Shown in pieces: positions 1 through 10,829 of a stretch of DNA of 64,000 bases. Both the position numbers and the translations under genes were made by a program. The DNA is from Seriola aureovittata (taxonomy: Eukaryota > Chordata > Actinopteri > Carangiformes > Carangidae): NCBI RefSeq assembly GCF_021018895.1, contig NC_079386.1, positions 18,142,052 to 18,206,051 on the forward strand, in the 5' to 3' direction. How positions within the stretch are numbered: position 1 is the first letter of the stretch; every line of letters begins with the position of its first letter. The notes beneath the pieces were generated by a model. That model was not told the origin of the DNA. It did no database searches and worked only from the letters and a program-made list of their open reading frames with translations.

Positions 1-1095
1 TCTAAGTTTCTGTATTTAGTGGTCAGGGATGAAATAGCCACAGTTAAGCGATGCATTGATTATGCTGTAGGTAAGTTAGCAAGATAGACTTGCTAACATC
101 TCATTATCAATATTTCTTTATTTACATTACAACAATGTAAACAAAACCAAACATGATAATAATTTCTTTTCAAACAAGTAAATGAACCACATGCATGTTG
201 CACCTTACAGATAAAACTGGTCCATGTAAATATTTTCATGTTGTAGATACTATAAGTTGTACTTGTTTGATATATCTTCCTGTTATCAATTGCGCATGTT
301 TTTTTTCTTTTTGCTATGTTTTTCTGTATCGTGTGAAGCACAGGAACAATGTCTATAGGTTATTAGGACATAAGGGGAATATAAAGAGGGTTAAAATGTT
401 TGAAATGTTAACAAACATTAAAATACAAAGGCATGAATAAATATAATAAGTAATATGTTGATTGTGAAAAGTTTGAGAACAATACAGGTACAAAGACAAT
501 GAGAAAACTAGAATGTTTTCTATTGTTCAGTGAAATGAAAGTTACAGCTGTCTGCAATTGTCTGTGGAAACAGTTTAATAGTCAAGATTTCTACTTTTCT
601 TCTTTTAACAAACATAAAAAAGAAAACTCTTCAGGTGTTTCTGGTCTCTTGACTAAGTTACTTAAAGTTGTGAAATACTTTGATAAGTAGAGCTGTTGTG
701 CCGTGACCACTGTCTTATCGTGAGAAAAGTTTTTCTCAGGGGTGAAGACAAGTAACAAGCTATTTCAGGTGTTTTTAAACCACGTAAGCTCTCTATGATC
801 TGCATTGTTTTTTCTTTTAAACCCCAGTGCCTCTAGTTACTCTGACCATGGTAATGTTTCTGTAACCCTGTGCACAACAACCACATATCTCTACATCTCT
901 ATGAAAAGAGGCTGTGGGTTTTTTCATGTCACAATAAAGACGACTGCAAGAATGAATAAAACTGATACGAGCAGCAGAACTTAAAACCATTGGCTATTCA
1001 GCGTGGATGATAAATCCTAGAACATAATGCCATAGTTTTAAAGCCTTTAAAGGAAAAAAGTGAACTGAAAATAAGATAAAAAATAAAAACGCCTA
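1..1095. other. Intergenic, no gene recognised
   Basis: This is AT-rich sequence. Short open frames exist on both strands, but none has a recognisable domain, splice context or homology to another part of the window. I see nothing functional here. Confidence 0.6.
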
Positions 1096-1103
1096 AAATC
1101 TCA

Positions 1104-1184
1104 AACTGTGTCTCTGTGGTCTGGTTGATGTTTTTGGACTCTACAAGTGAAGCTGTTGCTGTGTCTCTTCTCCACAGTCACTCA
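1104..1184 (-). pseudogene. Relic of a BTN-like IgC exon
   Basis: About 80 bases closely match the 3' half of the IgC exons of BTNL-1 (near 7196-7275) and BTNL-2 (near 19187-19266). The shared part is the antisense of the segment encoding the VEKRHSNSFTCRVQ region. A small deletion interrupts the match, and the similarity stops abruptly on both sides. No V, transmembrane or tail exon accompanies it. It is best read as the remains of a third BTN-like gene lying just upstream of FCRL-A, in the same relative orientation as BTNL-1 has to FCRL-B. Confidence 0.75.
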
Positions 1185-1520
1185 TGGCATGGTTTCTTAC
1201 ACGTTGTTTGACCTCATTTTAAGAAGGCGTGAGAGTGGCTGATTTATAGCAGAGGGCAGAGTAGGGCTACCCTTTTTCTTAAGTTAGGCTTCTACGGTAA
1301 CTCTGGCTCACTTTGAGTGCTGTACTGTATATGTATTGACTCTGACCAAGTACCTGATAAAACAAGATTAATTGGAAGGATGTAACTGAAATAAAAAAGT
1401 GTGAGGAAGGAGATTTTGACCGACTTACCAGAGCTGTCCGATCAGAAATCAGCACAGTGTTCCTATACATGTCACCATCTCAGGAGTAGCACTGACGCCT
1501 CTACACTGCAGAAGTACGCC

Positions 1521-1530
1521 ACACAGGAAG
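1521..1530 (+). promoter_or_regulatory. ACACAGGAAG element, ETS/PU.1-like, upstream of FCRL-A
   Basis: The decamer ACACAGGAAG lies 76 bases before the FCRL-A start codon. The same decamer lies 74 bases before the FCRL-B ATG and 72 bases before the start-less exon 1 relic at 22.0 kb. GGAA is the ETS-family core, and PU.1 commonly drives myeloid Fc receptor genes, so a role as a promoter element is plausible. That role is inferred from position and conservation only. Confidence 0.4.
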
Positions 1531-1596
1531 TGAAGTTTCTCATCTACGCTAAATGTGAGCTTTATTTTAGTCTCAGACAGTCAGCAGCAAGACGTC

Positions 1597-4305
1597 ATGG
1601 AGGTCACTGCTCTCCACATCAAACTGTGTGAGTATTGAGTCAGTCTGTTTCACATGATGGTGTCCTGGGAGGGTTGGAGCATCTACAGCCGCAGTAGTAC
1701 AGAACATTATTAACCTGTAAATTAACTGTGACGAGTCGCTGTCGAAGTTTCCAGGAGATATTAGTTACATTACATTTGCATTTACAAAATGTAAGCCTGG
1801 AAAAGATCTGATGATGTGTTTCTGACAAAACATTCATGCTACTTTACACTTGTACTAGTTTATTATACTTTTAACTCCTTTACATTTACGCTGGTCAGTG
1901 ACTTGTTAAATACTTAAGATTAAAATTGTACTGTTAGTGTTACATCAACAGATATAATCCATTAATATTATGATATAATCAGTTTGTTTGGCATGAATGT
2001 AATTAGCTGCTGCTGAAATGTTTTTGTTTTTAACTAGCAGATGTGCATTTATATACATGTCAAATATATAACTCTCTTCCTTTGTCTCTACACAGCGATA
2101 AGTATGTGGTTGCTGCTGCTGACGCAAGTTCAGGACAATTATTGTGCTTCAAAAGCTGGTAAATAACCAGATTGACCTTTAACCTTCACTCCTTTTGCAT
2201 GATTCACTACCTCGATTAAAGACATGAGCCAGAATTAAATGCTGTTTAGACACAAAATACCTGTTATTGAAGGTCTAGAGAGGATACCAGGAAGACAGGA
2301 AAGGTATTTTGACATATGCACTGAAGCGCTTTGGCTTCCTTTGCTTAAATATGTTGCTTGTATATCAGTGTAAGCAGTTTGAATTCTGTGTTTAGGAAGT
2401 TTTCCATCCATCTGCTTTTCTCAAGCCTTATTCTGTCTTGATTTGATGAACTCTTTTTGACGTCTTTTTCCGTCCCTCTTGTTGGCGTCAGATGCATCTT
2501 TCCCTCGCGTCGTTCCGAACAGCCTTCAGCACTTTGAATACCAGCCCATCTCTTTTCACTGTGAGGGGTTTGATGGGGAAGTCGGGGGGAGAGTGATGAG
2601 TAAGACCCAAAGTAAAAACGCCACATGTGGTACTACTAAATGGCGAAGTTCGGGCGGATCCCTCTGCATCATCAGAAATGTTTACAAAGAAGACAGTGGA
2701 GAGTACTGGTGTGAGACAGGAGACGGGAAGAAAAGCAACACTGTCAACATCACTGTTACAGGTAGGTTTACCCAAACTGTTTTCTTTCACACGCACATTT
2801 GTATTAATTATTACTATAGTTTAAAGAGTGTATTATGAGCTAGTAAGACCTCCAGAAGGGTAACTTTAGTTTGCTTCATCTGTTCATACCTGCCATTAAA
2901 ACATCCAGTAATGCGCCTCCAGTGTAAGTGATTGGGGAGAAAATGCAGGCTCCTCAGTGGGCGACTGTTTTCCTGCTTTTGTGTTTTTAATTAAATCTCT
3001 CTTGGAGCTTCTCTATAATAATAGATTGACTGAACAACAAACGAACATGGACGTCTCACTCCAACCAAAGTCCAATGTTAAAGGCCAATGAACTTACTTT
3101 TAATGACTCGCCCAATAACATGAAAGCAGACAAGCCACCAATATGGGGATTGTTCAGTTTGTAAAGTCTGGCAATACTTTCCATGAACTTGCATTCAAGT
3201 GACCTCAGACTTTCTCTGCAGTGGGTCACCACCAATTTTCAGTTGTATATGGTCACGAATCTATAAGAGTCACGTCATTCACAATAATTATAATACTATA
3301 TGTTTTTCAGCTGGGTCTGTGATACTGGAGAGTCCTGTCCTTCCTGTGATGGAGGGAGATGCTGTGACTCTACGCTGCAGACACAAGTCAGATTCAACCA
3401 ACCTCTCGTCTTCCTTCTATAAAAATGGCTGCCTCATCAAGCGCGTCTCAGATGACAACATGACCATCTCCAGTTTCTCCAGGTCTGATGAAGGACTCTA
3501 CAAGTGCAGCGTCTCTGGAGCTGGAGAATCAGCAGAGAGCTGGCTGACTGTCAGAGGCGAGATTGTATTACAACTCTTTACCATTATTTATATCAAGATT
3601 TACATGCTTGCTGAGCTGCTAATGGTGGCTAGCTAGCTTATCTAATTAGCTGTGGTCAACAGTACTCTGCTTTTGTCCACTACTGTTGGCCACAGCCGTA
3701 AAACATGAACAATTTAAATAGTAAGGTATAACAAAAATATAATAATTTGTATGTTTTATTCACTAAATAGTTGTGTGTTCTGACATTAGCGTTGTCATTC
3801 CAGAGTATCACAGAGAGACTATCCACATTTGCTCCGATCAACTTCCTGTTGTGCTCTACCTCCTCATAAGGATGGTCGGCACCGCTTTATGGACGGCCCT
3901 GCTGCTGCTGCTGCTGAGAAAACGTCACTGTGGGAGACAGGTGTAAAAAGAAAACTTATATCTATACTATCACCAACCATTTGTCTAATTTCCAGTCACC
4001 CTTTCATTTATTCTTTAAGATAACTTCACGATAATTAAAATCATGGTATTTGTGAGGTCAAAGAAAGAAATACCTTTTTAGTTGTTGTTTTATAATATAT
4101 AATAAATATAATTCAACATAGAGAGCCTTTACTTTATCAATGAAATTGTATTTTTGCAAAAAAGAGAAAACTGTTAAGAAAATTATGCATGCAATTTTTA
4201 AGCTTTTTCAAATTTGTATTATTGATTATTATTCATCAAGTTTTTTATTTATTTGCATTTCTACAGCTGACGAATCTGGACAGAAGAGAAGCTGTGATAA
4301 CCTGA
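1597..4305 (+). CDS. FCRL-A: two-Ig Fc-receptor-like protein, activating type
   Basis: Exons: 1597-1627, 2096-2158, 2492-2761, 3311-3556, 3804-3940, 4267-4305 (261 codons plus stop). The phases fit throughout. Exons 1-2 encode the signal peptide (MEVTALHIKL, then a leucine run). Exon 3 is Ig domain 1, with [13 protein letters not shown] and two extra cysteines that could form a second disulfide. Exon 4 is Ig domain 2 ([28 protein letters not shown]). Exon 5 encodes a transmembrane helix with an arginine in its middle (LYLLIRMVG), followed by RKRH. The tail is very short and has no tyrosine motif. The shape is that of teleost FcR-like proteins; a channel catfish member binds IgM. The intramembrane arginine suggests pairing with FcR-gamma or a similar ITAM adaptor (inference). 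Oddities: the exon 4 donor is GC instead of GT, and reading past it gives an alternative end at 3636. Ig domain 1 lacks the usual core tryptophan. Confidence 0.8.
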
Positions 4306-4418
4306 CCAGACAAATTAATGAGTAAACCATGCAACATGTCATCTTTACAGTCAAGTGCAACTGACTTCATCTTTGTTTTCTTTTTGTCTTTTTTCTTTCT
4401 GTGTTTTTAATTCAGTCG

Positions 4419-4424
4419 AATAAA
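4419..4424 (+). promoter_or_regulatory. Polyadenylation signal of FCRL-A
   Basis: AATAAA lies about 115 bases after the FCRL-A stop codon, in an AT-rich 3' flank. It is the first canonical hexamer downstream. Confidence 0.55.
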
Positions 4425-5150
4425 ATAACATTTGTCAGAAGTCTCAGTGACATTTGTAGTGTTTTTAAACCACCCCACTTTTCTATAATGTGAGTGTTTA
4501 ACCCTGATAAAGCCTGAGCAGAATAACCACAATGTCTCTGCAGCTCTGTGAATAGAAGCAGTGGGTGTGTTCTCACTCACAGGTATCTGAAGTCACGTAG
4601 TTTGGTTTTGAGAAGCTGCTGAATCTTTGATGTCTTAAATAACTTGTACATCTGAACCCCAACTTATCAGGACAAAGTGCATAATGAGATCAAATAAATT
4701 GGCTGCTGAAAATACACTTTTATTTGTTAGTTTATTTAGGTCTGATTCTGGACATTGATTCTGAATCTTTGTGACACTGAACACATGAAATAAAGACAAA
4801 TATCAGACCATCACACACAAAAAAGACATGCATTTTAAGTAGGCAACAGCTATGAAGTAATGTCTAAGAAATACAAATATATAAATAAAAAAAATAACAT
4901 AATGCCAGAATTTTTTTTTATAAAACATGGATATACACAAGGATGAAGCAGTTCAAGTACAGAAATCAGATTTGTTTGGTTCGCTGATCAAGATAAAGAC
5001 AAAGTACAGTAAGAGGATCCACCGGCATCATTTTGTTCTGCTGTATTGGAGCATTATGGATTTAGAGTTACCAATCACAATGACCGGAAAAAGAGTGGTG
5101 GATAAAACAGCACAAATTCATCACAAATTCAAAGTTAAACAGTGACAGTA

Positions 5151-5281
5151 TTACAGTACACAAAAAAGTCTCTGCTCTTCCTCTAACTTCTTTAACTCTT
5201 GGTCAAGTTTTGTCTTTTCCTCCTCCCAATCCTCCATTTTCCTCCTCTCTGCCAGCAGCCGCTCTCTCTCTCTCTTTCCAG
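5151..5281 (-). pseudogene. Relic coiled-coil tail exon of a BTN-like gene
   Basis: Read on the minus strand, this gives an uninterrupted heptad-like Glu/Lys/Leu-rich peptide. It includes RLLAERRKMEDWEEEK and LDQELKKLEEEQ, and it ends at a TAA (5151-5153). It has the character of the cytoplasmic coiled-coil exons of BTNL-1 and BTNL-2. The upstream side ends in a CT-rich simple tract without a good splice acceptor. No Ig or transmembrane exon lies between it and the end of BTNL-1. It could be a leftover tail from a deleted BTN-like gene, or an extra 3' exon used by read-through transcripts of BTNL-1. Confidence 0.6.
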
Positions 5282-5480
5282 AATATAATGCCATATATTT
5301 GTATGTGGCATTATATTTGCATTAATTTTGGACTTGTTGAAAATGATGCATAAAGTCTCATTTGCACCATTTTGTTTATGATTTGACTTGATTCAACTTC
5401 TGTTGGGAGGAAACTGATGATCTGTTGATTTTGCTGCGGATCAGCAGCTTTCTCCCTTGTTGAGCTTTGAGCTGATCTCA

Positions 5481-5495
5481 CCACCAGGTGGCGCC
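5481..5495 (+). promoter_or_regulatory. CTCF-like motif, forward orientation
   Basis: CCACCAGGTGGCGCC matches the CTCF core CCACYAGRKGGCGC closely. A mirror-orientation motif lies at 10647-10661, so the two point toward each other across BTNL-1. This is a motif match only. Confidence 0.4.
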
Positions 5496-5563
5496 GTTTA
5501 CTCTGATCTGACACAAACTGGACGAATCAATAAATCAGGGCAAAGAATAAGATCTGAGTAAAA

Positions 5564-5569
5564 TTTATT
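5564..5569 (-). promoter_or_regulatory. Polyadenylation signal of BTNL-1
   Basis: The plus-strand TTTATT reads AATAAA on the minus strand, about 325 bases after the BTNL-1 stop. Confidence 0.45.
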
Positions 5570-5891
5570 TTAAACTCATTTTAAAGAAACATGAATTTAC
5601 AGCAGATCATATACCACATCACAGAACAGGCAGCAATCTGAAAAAATGTACATGAACACTTGTGTTGCTGAAGAGACTCTGAAGAACTGGATTAGTGGAT
5701 CGACCCACTCAGCTTATTCTCCTTTCCTCATATGTTTGAGTTTCTAAAGTCACATGACCTGGAGGGTGTTAGGTGATTATACACTGAGGTCAAACAAAGG
5801 TCACAGAGCTAGTTGGGAATATTTAAGAGAGATTGATCAACTGATGAAACTGGGGATCTGAACTGAATAAACCACATTTTGTGATTTTTGA

Positions 5892-8800
5892 CTAAAGATC
5901 ATTGATTTGTGGATCATTTGTTTTCTCTTCTGTCTCTGACTGAAGTTTCTTCTGAACCTCATCTCTCTTTTTCTCTGTCTCTTTCAGGTGTTTATTTATT
6001 TGTACTTTGTCCATCTCTAGTTTTCCCTTCTTTTCTGTCATTTTCATAATCATTTCATCTGTTGCCTCCAGTAGTTTGTCTGTGTTCACTAACAGTTCTT
6101 CATATTCCTTTTTTGTCCTGTGCAGGTCCGCTATTTTATTTTGACGCTTTTTCGTTTTTTTGTCTTTGACTAATTCTGATTTCTGTTTCTTCTCTTCCTT
6201 CTCTATCCATTTCCTCACCTCCGGCAGTAGTGAGGTGACTTTCTCTCTCTGCTTCTTCAGATCTGTCTTCTGTCCTGTCAGTGTTGAAATCACCCCTTTC
6301 ACATGTTGCAGTTCTTCCTCATTCCTCTGAAGCTCCTCATCAGCTCTTGCCTTTGCCGTGTCCAAATACTTCATTTTCTCATGTTCTGTCATGAGATGCT
6401 CTCTGGCTCTTTGTTCCTCCATCAGAAGCTGACGTTCTATGTTGTTGCTCATCTTACTTTCTTCCTGCATCTTGGTTTCTGTGTGAACACAGGAGAATAA
6501 AAGTGAGTTTAGATGAAGCTCACATCTGTTGTGCTCATGTGGTGTTGGCTTTTGGTGGGAAGAGATAATAAAACAAACTATTTCATTAAATCACATCATG
6601 TTACAATTAAGGTACTGCAAAAAGAAATATATTGTCCATCCAGCCACTCAACTAGCTAATTTCAACGTAAAGGAGCACCAGCTTTACTCCAAGCATTCTC
6701 CACAAGAAACTCATCTCAGTCACTTGTACCTGCAATCTACAATGTCAGATTTGCTGCTGATGCTGCACCAATCTGCCCGTCAATCCCCCGCTCCATCTTA
6801 TTGTCATTACTGAACAACACCCAGAGATACTCGAATTCGGGGCAGCAATTAACCCCCAACCTGACAGGGGCAATCAACTCCACATATTTGTTATTATTAA
6901 TAGTGAGCATAAGGTTCACAATATCTCATCACAATAACCATCAAAGTAACAGGGTTAGTAACTTGAAACAATGAATTTGCGACTTACTGTTGTTTTTCCA
7001 CACAAGCAGGGCAACTGTCAGAAAACACATGAAGCAAGCAACCAGGCTGATGGTGATGCGAACTGAAGAACTAGATTGAGTCATGAAGAAATCATCTGGA
7101 ATAAAACAAAGAGCAAAATTGACATTTGCATGTGTCTGAAACTGACAGTGGGAGCATCATCGTTGTGAACCATTTTTGTACCTGAAACATGAATCTGTGT
7201 CTCTCTGGTCTGGTTGATGATCTTCTGTTGGACTCTACAGGTGAAGCTGTTGCTGTGTCTCTTCTCCACAGTCACTCTGCTGCTGACAGTATAGAGGTCA
7301 TCAGGACCTCTGACTGTCTCTGTAGGTCCAGCAGAGAGCAGCTTTCCCTCACCGTCCAGCCACAACACCTCTGGCTCTGGATACCAGCCTTTAGATTTAC
7401 AGTCTAACACCACTCCATTGCTGACTCTGGAAACGTCAATGTCGGGCGAGGAGACAGAACCTAATAGAGAGAAGAAATATCAAAAAACAGTTTGGATGTA
7501 AAGTTACCACATGAATGAAAATCACTGTAAACTTGATCATTCAAATAGTCAAAACAAGTGTTCGTCTGATCACCCCAAGATCCTCTTTGGATTTGGCACA
7601 AATGCCCATGTGGTTGGTGGAAATACCCACCTTTGTACCCTTCTGGTGCAGATCTGAGTCACTCTGTTTTGATTGTAGGGAAATATAAATACTATAAATA
7701 CAGCAGGTCTGCCAGCTCAGTATCTAAGGCCATAAAACAGCATGACAACCTCTATCTATGGTCAGCCCTCATTATTTTATTGGTACCATCAAACACAGGT
7801 AATGTAATCAGATGTTCCAAAGTCCTCTTACTTTACTATATTTCACTGTTGAATCACTATTTGAGTTTCTTACCCAGGTGCACATTGTGGTTAGGGTGGA
7901 GCAAAGTAACCCTATGCCCTTTCTTTCACATCCCAGGTAGTCCAGACTCTCGTAGTGTCTCTTACGCATTAAAACCTTTTTCTGGATGAATGTTTTCCTA
8001 AATACCAACTCACCTACAACAAGCTCGACCACCGATTCCCTACCAGATTTGGGAATGAGGCATTTGTACGTTCCTGCATCAGAGAGTTTTACTGTGGAGA
8101 GTTTCAGTGAAAGGTCTCCACACTTCAGTTTGTTGGTGGCCAGTGATGTTCTCCCCCTGTACGATGGATGCTGCTCATCTAGAAGATCCACTCTGTCTCG
8201 CCTCAGATGGACAAATCTAGGGTTTAGGTCAGGTCTTGTCCACTCCACAGTCTGGTCAACAGCGTCTGCAGTAGGTTCCAGGTGACATGGTAAAATGATC
8301 TCGTCACCAATCATTGCCACGATTGGCTGAGGTGGACCAGACTGACCTACGAGGAAAAAGAGGACTTTTGTTATTTTTATCTCCCACACATACCTGTGTC
8401 TAAAGTTGTGGGTTCAATGTAAGTACACTTTTACACTTCTACACAAGTCAGCCTTGACTGATTAATATCACTATGATAAACTGAGACCACAGTTCACAAC
8501 TACGCAACTCTTTGCTGAACAGTGACACCCTGTGGCCGAAGGCAGCAATTGTAAGATAAGGGCACATTGAACATCCTGACCTTTACTTTTCTCTGAAGTC
8601 AGTGTCACTAGAAAGACGCCAAACATGTCTCCTAGTGAGATCGCTTTATGTGATAAAATTATGGACCAATATCTGCATACCTAGCAACAAGCTAGCACCA
8701 CTACTCAATCAATGATGAATGGATTAGCCAATGTAACCAATTGCAACACTACTTTGAAAAAACTCAAGCCAAAACTGGCAGAAACATGGGTTGTTAAATT

Positions 8801-9022
8801 AATTAAAAAGTCAGACTGTGCAATAATCTGCCCTAACACGACAGTTACACTCAGATTTTGTAACGGCATCATATATAAACTCTGATTCGATCTTTTACCT
8901 CCACACAATAACAACAGCTTTTACCATTTACCTCCGCAAGAGTGTGTTAGGAGAAGGAGGAAGAACAGACTGAAGTCAGTGAGCTGAGCTCTCAAGAAGA
9001 GTCTGTCCTCTGCGTCAATCAT
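5892..9022 (-). CDS. BTNL-1: butyrophilin-like V-C protein with coiled-coil tail
   Basis: Exons, in transcript order on the minus strand: 9022-8932 signal peptide, 8346-8014 V-set, 7460-7182 IgC, 7095-6988 transmembrane, 6478-5892 tail. This gives 465 codons plus stop, with phase 1 at every junction. The V-set has LPCHLEP, VEWTRPDL, YRGRTSL and DAGTYKC; the IgC has SKGWYPEPEV and FTCRVQQK, both typical of B7/butyrophilin proteins. The transmembrane segment is followed by VWKNN. The tail is about 195 residues of Glu/Lys/Gln-rich coiled coil with no B30.2 domain. An upstream 5' UTR exon probably ends at 9740 (a GTGAGA donor) and splices to the acceptor just before the ATG. BTN-family proteins regulate lymphocytes at the cell surface. 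The ligand of this protein is unknown, and the tail may drive self-association (inference). Confidence 0.82.
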
Positions 9023-10646
9023 CCTGGAAAACAGAACAAACTCTCAACTCTGAAACATGTGAGAGCAATTCAATCTAAAATATCTCTTAAACCACTTTAC
9101 GGTGGTTTTGGTTCAGGCTGTGTCCACGTGCATGCAGGTATTTATTAAAACCACGGTTTTCCTCTTCTATTTTTAAAATAAATCTCTGTCCACTTCAAAG
9201 CGGTAATATAACCATAAAGCCAGTATAGCCGCTTTAAAGCCGTTTTTTTTCATTTTTTGTAAAACTCTTAAACAACATGATTTCATTTTGTATTAGTAAC
9301 ACAAATAAAACAGAATTTTACACTGCAGTTAAAACAGGATGTATTCTAAGACCAAGTAGATTTTCAAATGGACAAAGATGTGGAAAAACAAGATTAAATA
9401 TTGCATAGATTTTTCATTTTCATTTTTCTCTGCGTTTTCAATATAAAAATACATTGAACACTGACCCTAACGTACTTTTTATCTAATTGTTTTATTGCTC
9501 AGTTTAATTGGGAATTGTATTCATTATACACTCATTCGTTCTGTGTTCATAATGTGTTGCTAACATCTGATTGGCACAACAAAAGCTATGTATGAAAAAA
9601 GAAAGAATGGTAGTTTGACTTTAAATCTAGAAACGAACTATACATAATAACAATAAGAATGTCACAAAAATGATCTGTTAAAACAAGTGTTTCATGTAAA
9701 AATCCTTCATACCTGTTGCGTGTCAAAGAGTCGTCTCACCTCAAAGGAAAGTAAGCTGCAGGATCAGAGTCCAGAATAAAGAACTGTGCAATAAAACCAT
9801 GTACTTTCACCCCAGCTTTAATTACTTTATAGTTTCTTGAATCCCTACTGGATTTTTGCTTTTCGATTTTTAGACTGCATGAACAATGCATGTGTATTAG
9901 CATCGTCAAGTCATTCCAGGCAACTTCTAATCACATGAAAGTGACTGAATAGAATAATGTATAAAACGTGTGTGTTGATGCAGTATACTAACACAGAGAA
10001 AAGGTGTGTCTGTCCTTGTGTCTTTGTCCTTTCATTTTCTGTTAGTGTGTTTATTTACGGCCTGTTTTGCCCGTAGTAACTGGACTTTGGATCTGCTGTA
10101 AAGAGGTTGGCGGGTGGATGGAACGAGGAGGTTGTGTCAGTAGTAAATGTGATAAGTAACAATAGATGTCTTTGTCAGAGTGGTTACTTGGTTAAAATAA
10201 ACATGAGTATATGGTGTGATATGAGGCTGTTTGACATCAGAGGCGGGACTTGATCAGGAGTGAGTGAAGCTTTTTCCATAAAGATGATGATAATTCCCAC
10301 GTCCCGAAGTCTCTGGTTGTTTTTAATGTGTTTTTGGTTAGAAGGTCTGTGTTTAACACAAGCTCAAGACGTTTTCATGTTTTATTCTACAACATGAAAA
10401 ACATCAACCAAGTGATACCAACATGTGGGTTAGCCTACAACAATACATCATCCCTGCGGCACTCTTTTCAAACAAGAATATCTAACATTGCTGGTTATGA
10501 CAGTAACAATAAGTTACTATTAATATTATTTATTTGTATGTTAGTTCACTACAGAGCTAAAAGCATCCTGGTGTCCTGATGTTGGTTTCACAGTTTCCTC
10601 TTTGGCATTCTTGTTTTTCAGCTTATTTGCTAAAATAAGCTCCTGT

Positions 10647-10661
10647 GGCGCCACCTGGTGA
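10647..10661 (-). promoter_or_regulatory. CTCF-like motif, reverse orientation
   Basis: The minus strand reads TCACCAGGTGGCGCC, nearly identical to the forward motif at 5481-5495. The pair is convergent, the arrangement expected of loop anchors. It is unproven. Confidence 0.4.
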
Positions 10662-10755
10662 GACTGTAGATATAATGTTTTACTGTTCGTATGATCTAAA
10701 TTCAGAGCCTCTCTCAGAAACCTCAAACCTGCAGTTGCTTTAGTCACCAGACGAC

Positions 10756-10765
10756 ACACAGGAAG
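10756..10765 (+). promoter_or_regulatory. ACACAGGAAG element upstream of FCRL-B
   Basis: This is the same ETS-like decamer as upstream of FCRL-A, here 74 bases before the start codon. Confidence 0.4.
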
Positions 10766-10829
10766 AGGAGGTTCTTACTCATTATGTCTTATTTTAGTGT
10801 GATGCTCAGTCAGTCAGCAGCAAGACAAC

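Larger units (their letters stand above)
5282..5891. other. Intergenic, 3' flank of BTNL-1
   Basis: No gene is seen. The stretch contains a CTCF-like motif (5481-5495) and a minus-strand AATAAA (5564-5569) that suits BTNL-1. Confidence 0.5.
9023..10829. other. Shared 5' region between BTNL-1 (-) and FCRL-B (+)
   Basis: About 1.8 kb lies between two divergent start codons. It contains the likely BTNL-1 5' UTR exon donor at 9740, a CTCF-like motif and an ACACAGGAAG element near FCRL-B. No further coding sequence is recognised. Confidence 0.5.

Noticed and set aside
5282..5891. B30.2 exon downstream of BTNL-1
   Set aside because: I looked for B30.2 signatures (LDP, WEVE, FPC) on the minus strand after each BTNL gene and saw none.
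10328..10579. 83-codon frame between BTNL-1 and FCRL-B
   Set aside because: No domain or homology in the window; random composition in AT-rich DNA.
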